Origin: Wuchereria bancrofti
Taxonomy: Eukaryota > Nematoda > Chromadorea > Rhabditida > Onchocercidae
Assembly: GCA_005281725.1 (NCBI GenBank)
Contig: SSBO01000012.1
Location: forward strand, 22,658,503 to 22,722,502
DNA length: 64,000 nt
Direction of reading: 5' to 3'
Of this stretch, positions 1 through 12,220 are shown in pieces. Below the pieces are notes generated by a model that had not been told where the DNA came from, made no database searches, and saw only the letters and a list, made by a program, of their open reading frames with translations. Positions within the stretch are counted from its first letter, which is position 1. Each line of letters opens with the position of its first letter. A program made the translations under genes and the position numbers.

Positions 1-22
1 AAAAAAAAAAAAATTAACATAC

Positions 23-3000
23 ATATATTTGGTGTTGAAGCTGATGAACTAAGATGTGGTGAAATAAGCATTGAATAAAGTTGAAGTGTTGAAAATTGTA
101 AAAAAAGGACAAACATTTTTGCAAATATTTGCAAATTAATTTGTCCAAGTAATGGTGTTAAAAGGAAAAGAATGGATGTAATTATATTTGGTAATGATAA
201 TTCAATATGCAACGATTTTGTTGAACGTTTTAAATTTAAGCAAAAACCAAGCTGAAATTTATTTGAATTAAACAAAATAGAAAAAAAAAAGAGAAAATTT
301 TATTTATTAGTTAAAAATTTTAAAAATAAATCATTATTTTACTTTTTTATTTCTTGCTAATAATCATTTTATTCCATTAATTAACACTTTTAAATTAATA
401 TTCCAAATGATATCAATTATAATTTAATTTTATTTTTTAAAAATAAATCATTATTTTATTTTTTCTTTCTTGCTAATAATCATTTTATTCCATTAATTAG
501 CACTTTTAAATTATCATACCAAATGATATTAATTCAATTAATTTTTAATATTAATTACAGTTCAATTTTATTTCTTGCTAATAATCATTGTACTGCAATA
601 ATTAACACTTTTAATTAACACGCAAAATGATAATATTAATTATAATTAAAATGAAATATTTTTTTAATCAATTAAATTTAAAAAAAAAAGAAATTCTAAA
701 TAACAAGAAATACCTGTGGAATTTGTGAATCTTGCATTATTTGAACAGTTGGTGTGCTACCAGAAACATACCAACCGTAATCACGAAAATATTTTCCATC
801 CGTAAAAACCGGTCGACCTGATGTGACAAATTCTATTCCACCCTGAAATATTATTATTTCATACAAATTCCACTATTATATAATAAATTTTATTTATTAA
901 ATAAATACTTTTTTTTGCAACTTATACTTCAAAAAAATAGTAATTTAATTTTAAATTTTAATTAATTAAAATAATATTATCAAATGCATTAACATTATAT
1001 TACAAATATATTTAAGTTTAACCTTCTCTTTTACTTAACCTACCAAAAAAAAATAATAGTAATTTAATTTTAAATTTTAATTAATTAAAATAATATTATT
1101 AAATGCATTAACATTATATTACAAATATACTTAAGTTTTTTTTTCCTTATTTTTTTTTAAACTTAACCTACCAAAAAAAAAATAATAGTAATTTAATTTT
1201 AAATTTTAATTAATTAAAATAATATTATCAAATGCATTAACATTATATTACAAATATATTTAAGTTTAACCTTCTTTTTTTTCTTTTTTAAAAAAAAAAT
1301 TTAACCTGATTCATATGTGGTTCAATTTGATAGCAACATTTATACATATCATTTGGAAAATTTTTAAAATCAGAATCATCGCAAAATGTTCGAAGTGAAA
1401 AATTAATAATAGCACGAATGGTACCAGTGCTATTTATTGATACACGTCGTATTTCCATTAAATCACCATTACGAACTGCTGTATCAAATCTAAAATAATT
1501 TCTTTTTTTTTTTTTTTTTTGAAAAATTTATAATTTAATGAAAAAAAAAAAGAAAAATTTTTTTTAACAATTATAAATTATTAAATTTTAATGCAAATTT
1601 TTTAACAAAATTTGTATGATATTTTATCATCTATTATTATTATTATTGTAATTAATTATTTGCTATTTCAAAAATTTAGGATTTTGCTTATTTTTGTTCT
1701 AAATTGTACTTAAATACTGATTTTTGTACAAAAATTCTAAGTTGTACTTAAATACTGATTTTTGTAATAAATTGAATTAATTGCATTACGTTTGTGCGGT
1801 AAGCATTGGAATCCAAATATGATTAACAGAATTGATTTCCAATTTTTTTAATTTCCATTGTTCCTCATTCCAGCTCAGTCGACTATCATCCCAGAATATA
1901 GTGATATAACCATTGATACTTAAATCTTTCAGGAATTCATTCTGAAATAATTATTTATTATATCTTAATGAAATTTTAATCTTTTAATTATCAATACAAA
2001 AATTAGGTATTTAAGTACTACAATTTAAAAAGAAAAAATAGGCAAAAGCCGGAAGAAAAATCAAATTTAATACTTGTTAATGTATGAATTTAACAAAAAA
2101 AAATTTTTTTTTTTATCTTAGATTTATATGAAACAACAATTTTTTTATTTGATTCGACTAAAAAAAAAAAAAAAAACGAATTCCTGTGGTTGAAAACCGG
2201 TTTTGCAACCGGTTTCAAAGCGCAAATATGCTTAATTAATTGCTTTAGCTTATATCATACATCGTGTTTAATGCAAGAAAGACGTAAAATCAATTTAAAA
2301 ATAAATCATTAATTAATCATTTTATTTCTAATATAATTTTAACATTTGTACAATTTTTTTTTTAAATTTTACAAAATTGTAAATTTGTATTTTTTTTTTA
2401 ATTTTTAAGCTATTAATTTACTAATAAATGTAAATATTTGATTGTAAAATTTGCATTTATTTTATTGGATAAGCTGAAATTATCATTTTGAATTTTTTGC
2501 TTATTTTTGTCTAATTCAATTATTTACTTTTATTCTACAAATTATTTAATTTTTCTTTTTTTTTTTTTTTGATATTCTAATTTACTTACCATAACAAAAT
2601 GTTGTAGTGTTATTTGATGAAAAAATAATTTAACTTTCGATCCTCTTCCATTAGCGCCTTCTGGCGGAAAAGCAGCAAGCGCCTGAATTGTATTAAAATA
2701 TTGCGCTTTTCGTTGTGCTTCCGTTGCCAAATAATAATATAAGCATTGTTCGAGAATTTCAAATTGATGTCGATTTAGTGTTTCAATATCTAAAATTGAA
2801 ATTTAATTTAAGAAAAAAAATTTTTCAATATTTAAATAATTCAAGCGAAAATAATAATAGTATTAAAAAATTTTACTGCAATATAGTTTGATATAATTTT
2901 GTTTTTTTTTTTTTTTTTTTTATGGATGTTTCATTTTTAAAATAAAATTTTAGTAAAACTAGTTTGAAAAAAAAAAAAAAATTAATTTCTCTTCGTTAGG

Positions 3001-3328
3001 AATTCTTTTCATTTTCCAAAAAATTTAGCTGTCTTTTTTTCCCCCTCTATCGAAAAATTTTATTATATTAATTGATAAATTAATTTAATTCAATTTCAAT
3101 TTTTGCAATCTTTTCTTTTTTCATTTTCTCTAATTAATATGAAAGAAATTATAAAAATTAAATTTTACCAGATACATTTTTTAAATACTGGCATGTATTT
3201 AAACTAAATAAACTTGGAATTGGTTCTAAATTTCGAGGATTCTGAGATTCCGCGGTAGGCGATTCCTCACATTTTACCATCAGTGATAATAGCACAGATA
3301 AAAGCGTTAATATTGTTGTTCCAAGCAT
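23..3328 (-). CDS. Divergent Cys-loop ligand-gated ion channel subunit, 5' part (truncated by window edge)
   Basis: Six exons join in phase: 3169-3328, 2590-2789, 1790-1941, 1306-1489, 714-842 and 23-251 (351 codons, then a donor at the left edge). The protein starts with a hydrophobic signal peptide (about residues 1-20). The extracellular ligand-binding domain shows the classic W-D-D-S-R-L-S-W (137-144) and I-W-I-P (162-165) motifs and a Cys-loop C207...FPND...C222. The last exon carries two hydrophobic segments: TM1 about 291-311 (core LPNIITSILFLL) and TM2 about 315-337. TM3, the intracellular loop and TM4 lie outside the window. The Cys-loop has 14 residues between cysteines instead of 13, followed by a second adjacent Cys, and TM2 lacks the usual polar pore pattern. 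This suggests a nematode-specific divergent subfamily rather than a classical nicotinic or GABA receptor; ligand and ion selectivity are unknown. The family call is firm, the subfamily is inference. Confidence 0.87.
323..645. repeat. Three diverged tandem units of about 117 bp in an ion-channel intron
   Basis: Three successive units each contain TTTCTTGCTAATAATCATT followed by an AATTAACACTTTTAAATTA-like block and an AAATGATA-like block. They sit in the intron between exons 5 and 6 of the channel gene. They look like simple tandem amplification of AT-rich intron sequence. Confidence 0.7.
930..1275. repeat. Three tandem units of about 119-129 bp in an ion-channel intron
   Basis: The block beginning AATAGTAATTTAATTTTAAA and running through AAATGCATTAACATTATATT is repeated three times (anchors near 940, 1059 and 1188). 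The copies differ in only a few bases and in homopolymer length. They fill the intron between exons 4 and 5, so two neighbouring introns of this gene independently carry triplicated units. Confidence 0.8.
2190..2218. repeat. Intronic inverted repeat (12-bp stem, 4-nt loop)
   Basis: Arm 2190-2202 (TTGAAAACCGGTT) pairs with 2207-2218 (AACCGGTTTCAA) around a TTGC loop, with one unpaired A. It lies in the intron between exons 2 and 3 of the channel gene and is the most GC-rich patch of that intron. Confidence 0.7.
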
Positions 3329-4260
3329 CTGAAAATTTTATTTCAATTGAATTTAGTTTAATTATTTGAGAAAATTATTGAAGAGGAATAAAACGAATAA
3401 TTGAGAATTTCATTTCGTCGTTAACCTATTTCATTTCTCGTCTTTTATACACATTAATTAGCTTTAATTAGTAAATAATTTGACAAATATAACTGTATTA
3501 TTAAATGTTAGATTTGTTAAATTCTGCAATTTTTTCAAAAAAAATTTTAGAGAAAAAAGTTTTATTAAAAAATATTACCAATAATCGAAATGATAGAATA
3601 GAAATAAGCAAATTCTAGTAAATCGAATAAATTGTTTACTTTTATATACATATTTCTTTAAGTAATTTATAAACTTTGACCTCAATGCATGATCTCAACA
3701 AATTAGCAACAAAGTTCAATTTAACAATTGTATTTCAAATTAAACATTAAGAATATCAATCAAATAGAAAAAAAGTGCTAATGATAGAAGAGATAATTTC
3801 ATTGGATAGATTTGATAAAGAAATTTAATTAAAAAAGTAAAACATTTCATTTTCGTTCAAAAAATTTTAATTCTATGCAAAATTTGATAAGAATTAAAAA
3901 TTTGATCAAATTGATTCATGAAAAAAAACAGACAAATAATTTTAACGATTTGAAGAATTTTTCTCAATTTTCTCTCTAATCTTCTCTTTTTTCCACTTCA
4001 AATATTAGTGCCATTAATTTTAAAATTACATTTCACGGCAGATTTGTTATATTTTCATTTCGTTTCTTTTTTTTTCTTTCCTTTTTGTTGAAGATTTTTA
4101 AATTTCTCTTTCAAATCTAATTTTTAGTTCCAATATAATTTTTTATTTACTTTATTAATTTTTAATTGACAAATAATTGTAAAACAAATAAATTAATTAT
4201 AGTTAATTAAAGGTATGCTTCTAGTGGAAATGAAAGTTTTTTTTTCTTTTTCATTCCTTG
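3329..4260. other. 5' flank of the ion-channel gene
   Basis: AT-rich non-coding stretch upstream of the minus-strand channel gene. It should contain that promoter and any trans-splice acceptor, but I see no TATA-like or other element I can name with confidence, and no coding exon on either strand. Confidence 0.4.
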
Positions 4261-4299
4261 TAAACTAGAGTTAATGAGCAGTAATAACGGTTAATTGAT

Positions 4300-5218
4300 T
4301 TAAAAAAAAATTCACTTAGAGTTAATAATTAAAACCGATGAATAATTGTAATACAGTGATTAGAGCTAATGAATAGTTGTAATATAGTGATTAAAGTTAA
4401 TGAATAGCTGTAATACAATGATTAGAATTGAAGACAGTGATTAGAGCTAATGAATAGCTGTAATACAATGATTAGAGATAAAGAATAATTGTAATACAAT
4501 GATTAAAGCTAATGAATAGTTATAATACAATGATTAGAGATAAAGAATAATTGTAATACAATGATTAAAGCTAATGAATAGTTATAATACAATGATTAGA
4601 GATAAAGAATAATTGTAATACAAAGATCAGAGCTAATGAATAATTGTAATACAATGATTAGAGATAAGGAATAATTGTAATACGAAGATCAGAGCTAATG
4701 AATAGTTGTAATATAGTGATTAGAGATAAAGAATAATTGTAATACAGTGATTAGAGCTAAGGAATAATCGTAATATAGTGATTAAAACTAACAAATAGTT
4801 GTAATACGGTGATTAGAGCTAATGAATAGTTGTAATATAGTGATTAGAACTTAATAAATAGTTCTAATATAGTGATTATAACTTAACTTAATAAATAGTT
4901 GTAATATAGTGATTATAACTTAATAAATAGTTGTAATACAGTGATTATAACTTAATAAATAGTTGTAATATAGTGATTATAACTTAATAAATAATTGTAA
5001 TACAGTGATTAAAACTAACAAATAGCTGTAATATAGTGATTAGACCTAATAAATAGTTGTAATATAGTGATTAGAACTAATAAATAGTTGTAATATAGTG
5101 ATTATAACTTAATAAATGGTTGTAATATAGTGATTAGAGCTAATAAATAGTTGTAATACGGTGATTAGAACTAATGAATAGTTGTAATATAGTGATTAGA
5201 CCTAACAAACAATTGTAA
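4300..5218. repeat. 31-bp minisatellite array with 62-bp higher-order segment
   Basis: Head-to-tail array of a unit close to GTGATTAGAGCTAATGAATA + GTTGTAATATA (31 bp), roughly 28 copies by eye. In about 4470-4680 two unit variants alternate (a GATTAGAGATAAAGAATAAT type and a GATTAAAGCTAATGAATAGT type), giving a 62-bp higher-order repeat. In about 4850-5000 a 32-bp GATTATAACTTAATAAATAG variant takes over. Flanking copies at both ends are more diverged, the usual pattern of unequal exchange. No ORF runs through it. Confidence 0.92.
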
Positions 5219-5460
5219 ATACAGGCTATTAAAATGTTAAAAAGTTAAACATTTTACAAAGATAATCAAACAATCTAACGAAATTAAATAATCATTTTGG
5301 ATATTTATAGCAATAATTGATAATGAAAATTTCATTTATCATTCTATAAAATGCCAGCCCAATCACATCGTAAAACTTGAATTAATTGTTCGTCATTTAA
5401 TGCATCAGCTAATATAATTTGAAATCAGTTTATTACCTGTTTAAAAGCTTGTTTTTATCA

Positions 5461-5520
5461 ACAGACACAGACACACATACACATACATGCATGCACATGC
5501 ACACATGCATACATACACCT
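5461..5520. repeat. Imperfect CA/CATA/ATGC microsatellite
   Basis: A purine-pyrimidine alternating stretch of CACA, CATA and ATGCATGC elements. It produces an apparent His/Met-rich ORF on the plus strand which has no splice or codon support and is not called. Confidence 0.75.
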
Positions 5521-8421
5521 TTTATCACTTAGTGAAAAATTATTTCTCTCTTTTATCAATTTTTTTTTTTTTTTTAAAGAAAGCTATTGAAAATTGTTGT
5601 TATTTGAAAATTCGAAAACTGATTCCTTTTCTTTTTCCTTTTTTTTTTTTTTTTTTTAAAAAGTACTGAAAATTTATTGTTATTTGCAATTTGAATTAAA
5701 ACAGATCAAATTGAAAACATCCATTTCTTTCATTTGAATTAAATTAAATGAATGAATTATTAAATCAGTTAAGAATTAAATTAAATGAATGAATTATTAA
5801 ATGAGTTAAATCAAATGGAAGAGTTAAAATAAAATTGGATTTTAATTTAAGAATGAAGAATTAAAATGAAATGAAATGAAATGAAATATGCTACAACAAT
5901 GAGAAAATAAATTTATTTTTGTTGTTAGGGTTTTAACATAAGCTTTCAAAAAAAAAAAAAATTTTGCTATGATGAGTTTTAAAAATTTTAAATTAACGAA
6001 TTCAGCAAAATAAAGTTTTATGAAGATTGCAAATTTGAAAAGAAATTGACTATAATAAATGTGAAATTACATTTTATCATTATGCAAATGATCAGTTTAT
6101 CATAAAAATAATTGAAATAAATAGTTGAGATTATCACTTATCAGACAATTTTGTAATGGAAATAATTAATTGTTGTATTAATTTATCACAACAAAATCAA
6201 TCATAGTTTATTTCCCAATAAAAAATTGAAATTTTATAATTTTAAACTATGATAGATATCAAAGATATTATTCTGAGCATAAATTATGATATCAATATAA
6301 AAATTAATATTTTTGAATTTTAAGAAAAAAATTAAACTTTTACTAGTAGCTTGCAAAATTTTTTGTTTTTCTAATTTGTCTGAGAGAAGTTTTTTTTTTT
6401 TTAATCTTTCTAAAATCACCAAAACTTTTTACTTACTCTAACATCTTTCATTCATTCTTATTTTTTTCATTAATCTTATCATTTCCTAATTTATCAATGT
6501 TATCACTTGTATTTCGAAACTGTATCAAACAATGAAATAATAGAAATACATTCGTTGTTGTAAATAATCTTTGCATATTAACATTATTTCTTAATTTTTA
6601 TACTTATTAAAATGAAAATTTTATAACTTAAATATTTAATACTTAAATAGCTAATGCTAAAATGATTTAATAATAAATACTAAAATTTATTTTTTTCTAT
6701 TTTGACAATACAATTAACAAATAAATTAATTAACTGATACATTGCTTAAAAAACATTGAATATTAATGTATTATAATAAGTAATTTCGTTTCTTTTTTTT
6801 TTTTAATTTTCTAAATTTCCTTAACATTTATAAAAATGATTGAAATTTTCGTAAAAAAAAAAAATACGTACTACGAATTTTTTCGTAAATGCTTTAAAAA
6901 AACTATTGCTGATTTTAATTATGAAATTAAAAAAGTAAGTTGATATGTTGTGTGATTGATTTGTTTTAGAATTTAAAAAAAAAAAAAAAAGGAAGAAAAA
7001 TCACCGATAAGAGATGTAATTTGAAAGATTTGAATATTTCAAATTTTATGAAAATGCATTAATAAATAATAACGAATGTTTGATAATGATGAAATAATGA
7101 ATTTTACATGATGAAATTATAAATAATTCATATTTGTTAATTTGTCAAATTTCTACATGATGAACTTGTAAATAAATATCTGATAATTTGCAAATATCAT
7201 CAATTAAATTTAATTTTAATTTTAATCAAGATATAAAAGAAAAGCCGTTTGTATTGAGAGAAAATTGAAAATGTAAGATGAAATTATTCAAACTTTCTTA
7301 ATCTAACGCTTATTACACATTTACAACCGGTTTCTTTTCTTCTTTTTCTTTTTTTTTTTTTTTTCATTCTTAAATGATCAAATTAAATGAGCTAAAATTA
7401 GAGAAAATATATTATTGGACAGGTTTTTATTTAATCCCATTTGCCTTTCTTTCACATTTATATCCTTTTTGTTGTACTTTCTTCATCATTTCATTATCAT
7501 TTTTATCTTATTGATATTATTTAATTTTAAAATGTAAATTGCAAAACTTGAAATGCAATTTAATTAATTACCGTACAACACCAGAAAAACAAGTTCATTT
7601 TTACATTTTATAATGTTTTGCAATTCATTCAAATGATCCATAATGTTGTAAATTAAATTAATTAATTCATCAAAATTTTATCTCTTTTATATTATTATTT
7701 TGTTATTTATTATTCTTATTATTACTTTAGTATTAATTCTTATTATTATTATTATTATTACTTTAGTATTAATTAAAACATAATATGATCGTAAACACTT
7801 CACAATCTTTTCAATTTAACACTTTTTTTTTTTTTGAAAAAAAAGGATGACAATGTTCTGTTTTAAAGATTTCATAAAATTTTTCAAATTGATTTCATAA
7901 AATTATCAGCAAAAAAAAAAAGGGAAAAATTTGTTGCATATAATTAATTGAAATACTAAGAAACATTTGTAAAATTAATAACAATTAGATAAATTTTATG
8001 GAAATGAACGAAACATTTAAAATAATGCATCTATTTCCTTTTTTAATAATGCATTTTCATTAATAATTGAGCGCAAATTGTTATTGAACAAAATTTTGAT
8101 TTTGTTTAAATTAACATTAATTTGAATGAACAAAATTTTGCAAATAAAATTAATATAAATATTAGTAGGAATGGTTTATTTTGGATAAATAACAATTTCA
8201 TAACTAATTCATTACTTTTCTTTTCTTAGTTTAACTTATTGAGTTAGCTATTGATGCCCTAAAATTAGAGAAAGTGGAAAAAATTTTAAATATTTCTTCA
8301 AAATCTAACTTTTTTCAACTATAAATTTCAAACAATTAAACTTCAAGCATAAAATTCATTCATTCATTCATTATCATAAAATTAGTAAACTTTCAACAAA
8401 TCTTCATCTCTTCATATAGCA

Positions 8422-8438
8422 CGGGTAACTTTTACCCG
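8422..8438. repeat. Perfect small hairpin, 7-bp stem with 3-nt loop
   Basis: CGGGTAA (8422-8428), loop CTT, TTACCCG (8432-8438). It is the only GC-containing palindrome for several hundred bases around. Function unknown. Confidence 0.6.
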
Positions 8439-11118
8439 AATTGTTTACTATTACCAAAAGAATTAACCCATAACGAATTCTGTACATAAACAAAAATACA
8501 ATAAAGAGAGAGAGAAAGATTCAAATCATAAATACATTCCAAATTGGATGAATGAATTTAAAAAAAAAAAAAAAAAAAAAAAACTGATTGATAAATTATA
8601 TTTTACAAATAAAATTAATATAAATAACGTAATTTGCTGGGAAAGAAATGTAATTCAAAAACTTTTATCATTTAAAGTTTTTGATAAAAGATAAATGATT
8701 TATAGATGAAAAATTTACTGTTGAAATTATTACTTAGTTCAAATATTTAAATGATACTCTCGAAGAAAAGTATGATTCAAGAAGTGATATTAATGAAGGG
8801 AAATGAGAAATATGATCGTAGTAAATGCAAAGTTGAAGAAATTGTAATAAAAATATGACAATAAAGATGACATATGACAGATGATCAAAGTGATAAACAA
8901 TATTGATATGATGAAAACAATAACAATGATAATAATGACGAATAATCATATGTAATAAATGACAAGTATTGTAAATTGATAACATATGATTGACAATGTT
9001 GATAAGATGTATAATAAATGAATGATAAATGATAACGATAATAAGTAACTATTAATAGAATTGAATTTTGTTACATTCAAAAAGATTAATCCAATTGTAC
9101 AATTAGAAATTTAATTAATCCGATTACAATTAGAAATAAATAGAGATTAATGGAATATGGAACATATGTTGCTTAACATAAATGATAAAATGATCAATTG
9201 AATTAGTTAAAAGGCAACGATTGAAATTAAATATTGTATGTAAAGTTTAAATTAAATATGCAAAATTGGGAGAAGATTGTAAGCAAAAGCAAAAATGTAA
9301 TCAAAATTTAATTTAAAATAACAGATTACAATAAAGTGGAAAATTTTTAAACAACATTTAGTTGGCATTGTATACTTTGGTTATACAATAAACAATAAAT
9401 AAGAGAATAAGTAAGAAAGATTCGATTTGATGTGTAAACAAACCATCCAAAAATTATTACAGCATTAATTAATACTAGCAAACTTTCAATTTAATTTTGC
9501 ATTCATTGTTTATAGCAATTGTTAATCATTTGTGTTAATATCAAAAGAAAACTTTTTGCTAAAATTTTTAACTAAAAAGTATAAAATTGATTTCAAAATC
9601 AAGTTAAAAATAGTTTTTCCTTTTTTTTTTTTTTTTTTTTAGTTTTTCTGTTGTATTAATTTGAAAACAACCAATGATCATTTGAAATGATATTACCTAA
9701 CATTTTTGAAAATTATGAAAAACAAAAGAAAAAAAAAAGAAAAGTTGAAAAATGTAATAATCAAATATGCGATTAATCATTCATTTAAAAATATAACAAA
9801 TACAAGTTTTATTTTAAAATTATATTTTCTATGGATTGAAAAGAACAAAAATTATGAATATAATAAGCGATCAGTAATCAGAACTGATTTTTTTAGTATT
9901 TGTTCAATAAACAGTAATGATTGTAATCAGAAAACGTCATCGTCAATAGTTAGATATTTGATCTTATTAGTTTTAAAAGTTTAATTACTTTTGACAACTT
10001 TTTTCATTTTGCAGAAGTGCAAATTGAAATCATTTTTGATTTTTGTGTTAATAACAATAGTCAAAATTTTAGAACTATTTTTGATTTTAAATCAAATTCT
10101 CCTAAGCTTCATATTTTTTTCAATGAAATTTTAAGGTTTTAGTAATTTATTAAAGATGATAATAAAGAAAATAGGCAAATGAAAAACAAAAATGAACAAT
10201 AAAATTTGATTGCAAATTATGAAATCATTTATTGAATTTGGAATTCAGAATATTTGCATTCGACTGATGACAATTGGTTATTTAAAAGTTGTTGCTCATA
10301 GAATTATTTAAATTCATTAAAATTATTTAAAATTAAAGTATTCGTAAAGTATGCAGTCGAATTATTCAACGATCTGACAATTTTTTTGAAAGCATTTATT
10401 TTAAAGTTTTTCTAAATTTGGAAACAATTTGAAGAGCATTCTACAATTTGAAAAGAATTTGTTCAACTTTCAAATTCATCTTATTTTATTTCCAAGCTTT
10501 AAAATGATCTTTCCATCAATGTTTGCATGTCGTAAATTTTGAAATATTAAATTAAAATTTGACATATCACTAATTTGACGAAATTACGGGCTAATGAACT
10601 ATCTACACAAAAGCCAATGATTGAGGCATCTCAATTCTAATTCATTCTCGAATCTCCCAAAGTATTTTTTTGACTGCACTATGACCAGATTATAAAAGAC
10701 TTCTAATCTATATCTTGAAATTAAACTTTTGTAAAATTCAATTTGATCGAATTAAAACTGATAAGCAATGATCTAATTAATGATTTATATATCCAATGAT
10801 TAAGCTCTTTATCTGGACTTTCTAACTAGAAAGACAAAAAAAGATTTATTTTATAAATTTGAAAAAAAAAAAACGCCGAATGCAATTACAATATAATAAA
10901 TATATCGCTTATGATAGCAGATGGAAAATTTAATTAAATTCATTCAAAAAGCCAATTATTGAATTCGTTAATTCTTATCTAATATCTTCAAATAATTGAA
11001 AGTTGAAGTAATAATTTTGAACCAATAAAATCATAAATAAATGTATTCAAATTTTTTAACAGGTAATAAATGAGCATATCATTTTAATTATTTGATATTA
11101 CCAAATTTACAGCAGATT

Positions 11119-11139
11119 TCTTCGATGGCCAATCGAAGA
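11119..11139. repeat. Perfect inverted repeat, 8-bp stem with 5-nt loop
   Basis: TCTTCGAT (11119-11126), loop GGCCA, ATCGAAGA (11132-11139). It is followed immediately by TTCGCGAATGCGAA, another near-palindrome, making a 90-bp GC-richer island in AT-rich DNA. No gene is visible here. Confidence 0.6.
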
Positions 11140-11667
11140 TTCGCGAATGCGAATTTTTTTTGCAGGTGATTGTTCGAGAATGCGCGATTGATCACATGAA
11201 AAATCAATGAAAAATACGATTAGTTTATTGGGAAGATTGATTAATCATATCTTAAGTGAAAAACATATTATCAATATTATCAGTGATAATTACGAATCGA
11301 TAAGAAGCACCAATTTGAAAATTATTAAAAATTATTCCCACGACTGATACTGATTTGTTCACAATGAAGAAATTGTTTTAATTTACCTTTACATTCTCCA
11401 AAAAAAAAAAAAACAAACAAACAAACAAAAAATTATTTCGCAAATCTTCGTAATTACCACTTATAAAATGAAAAATGTTTTATCTTTCATTAAACTTTTT
11501 TGACATTATAAAAGTATCATATCAATTGAATCTTACATTTTTATACCATACAATGAATTTAGTACCAGAAAAAAAAATTGTTATCAAAATTATCAAATAG
11601 CATAATTAATATTGTTGTCATCAACATTCTTCTTTTCATACCTATCAACCGACAATACCTTCTTGAA

Positions 11668-12105
11668 TGCAACGATCATTATTATCATCATCGACATCAT
11701 CATCACCATCAACATCAGCATCATCATCATCATCATCAACATCAACAGCATCATCGTCATTGTCATTATCATCACCAGCAACAACAGCAGCAACAGCATC
11801 ATCATTACCATCATAATCAGCATCAATAATATTATCACTATCAGCAACATTATATTATTATTCTCGTCATTACTATCACCAGCGACATTATTATTGCTAT
11901 TGTCACCTATTATTTATTATTATTATTGTTGTTATTATTATCGTTATTATATTATTACTTATCAATAGTACTTTTATTATTTTATTCTTACTGTTATCTT
12001 ATATTATCATTATATTATTCCAACTGTTATTTTATATTATTTTATTGTATATTATTACTGTTACTATTATTATTATCGGCTGTTATCATTATTATCACTA
12101 TTAAC
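11668..12105. repeat. Imperfect trinucleotide field (ATC, CAG/CAA, then ATT)
   Basis: Degenerate ATC/CATCAT units with an embedded short CAG/CAA stretch (about 11775-11795), grading into ATT/TATTAT units to about 12100. All six frames stay open because of the periodicity, giving false poly-His/Gln, poly-Ile and poly-Met ORFs. No start context, splice sites or flanking coding sequence support a protein. Confidence 0.85.
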
Positions 12106-12220
12106 ATTACATCACGAAGGGAAACTATAAATTTCTCTCCTAATCACTTACAGCTATGAAAATTTTAGCATTTATTTGACATATTTAGGTTTGCTGCTAC
12201 TTGCAGTTTGTGCACAAAAT

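Larger units (their letters stand above)
5521..11660. other. Gene-poor AT-rich intergenic region
   Basis: About 6 kb with no exon I can support on either strand. It contains many poly-A/poly-T runs (for example 8561-8583 and 9621-9640), an ATT run near 7691-7770, and a GATGA/ATGATAA-rich tract at 8850-9040. Two small hairpins are listed separately. A short patch at about 10570-10640 is less AT-rich and briefly open, but has neither a start nor splice sites. Confidence 0.5.

Noticed and set aside
8734..8985. 83-codon minus-strand ORF rich in His/Tyr/Ile
   Set aside because: It comes from an ATGATAA-type low-complexity tract; no start context or exon neighbours.
9706..9984. 92-codon plus-strand ORF, Lys/Asn/Ile-rich
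   Set aside because: Composition equals AT background, no family resemblance, no acceptor or signal. A chance ORF is more likely.
11578..12159. Overlapping ORFs of 77-118 codons on both strands, His/Gln-, Met- and Ile-rich
   Set aside because: They are translations of a degenerate trinucleotide field that keeps all frames open. No splice sites or flanking coding sequence.
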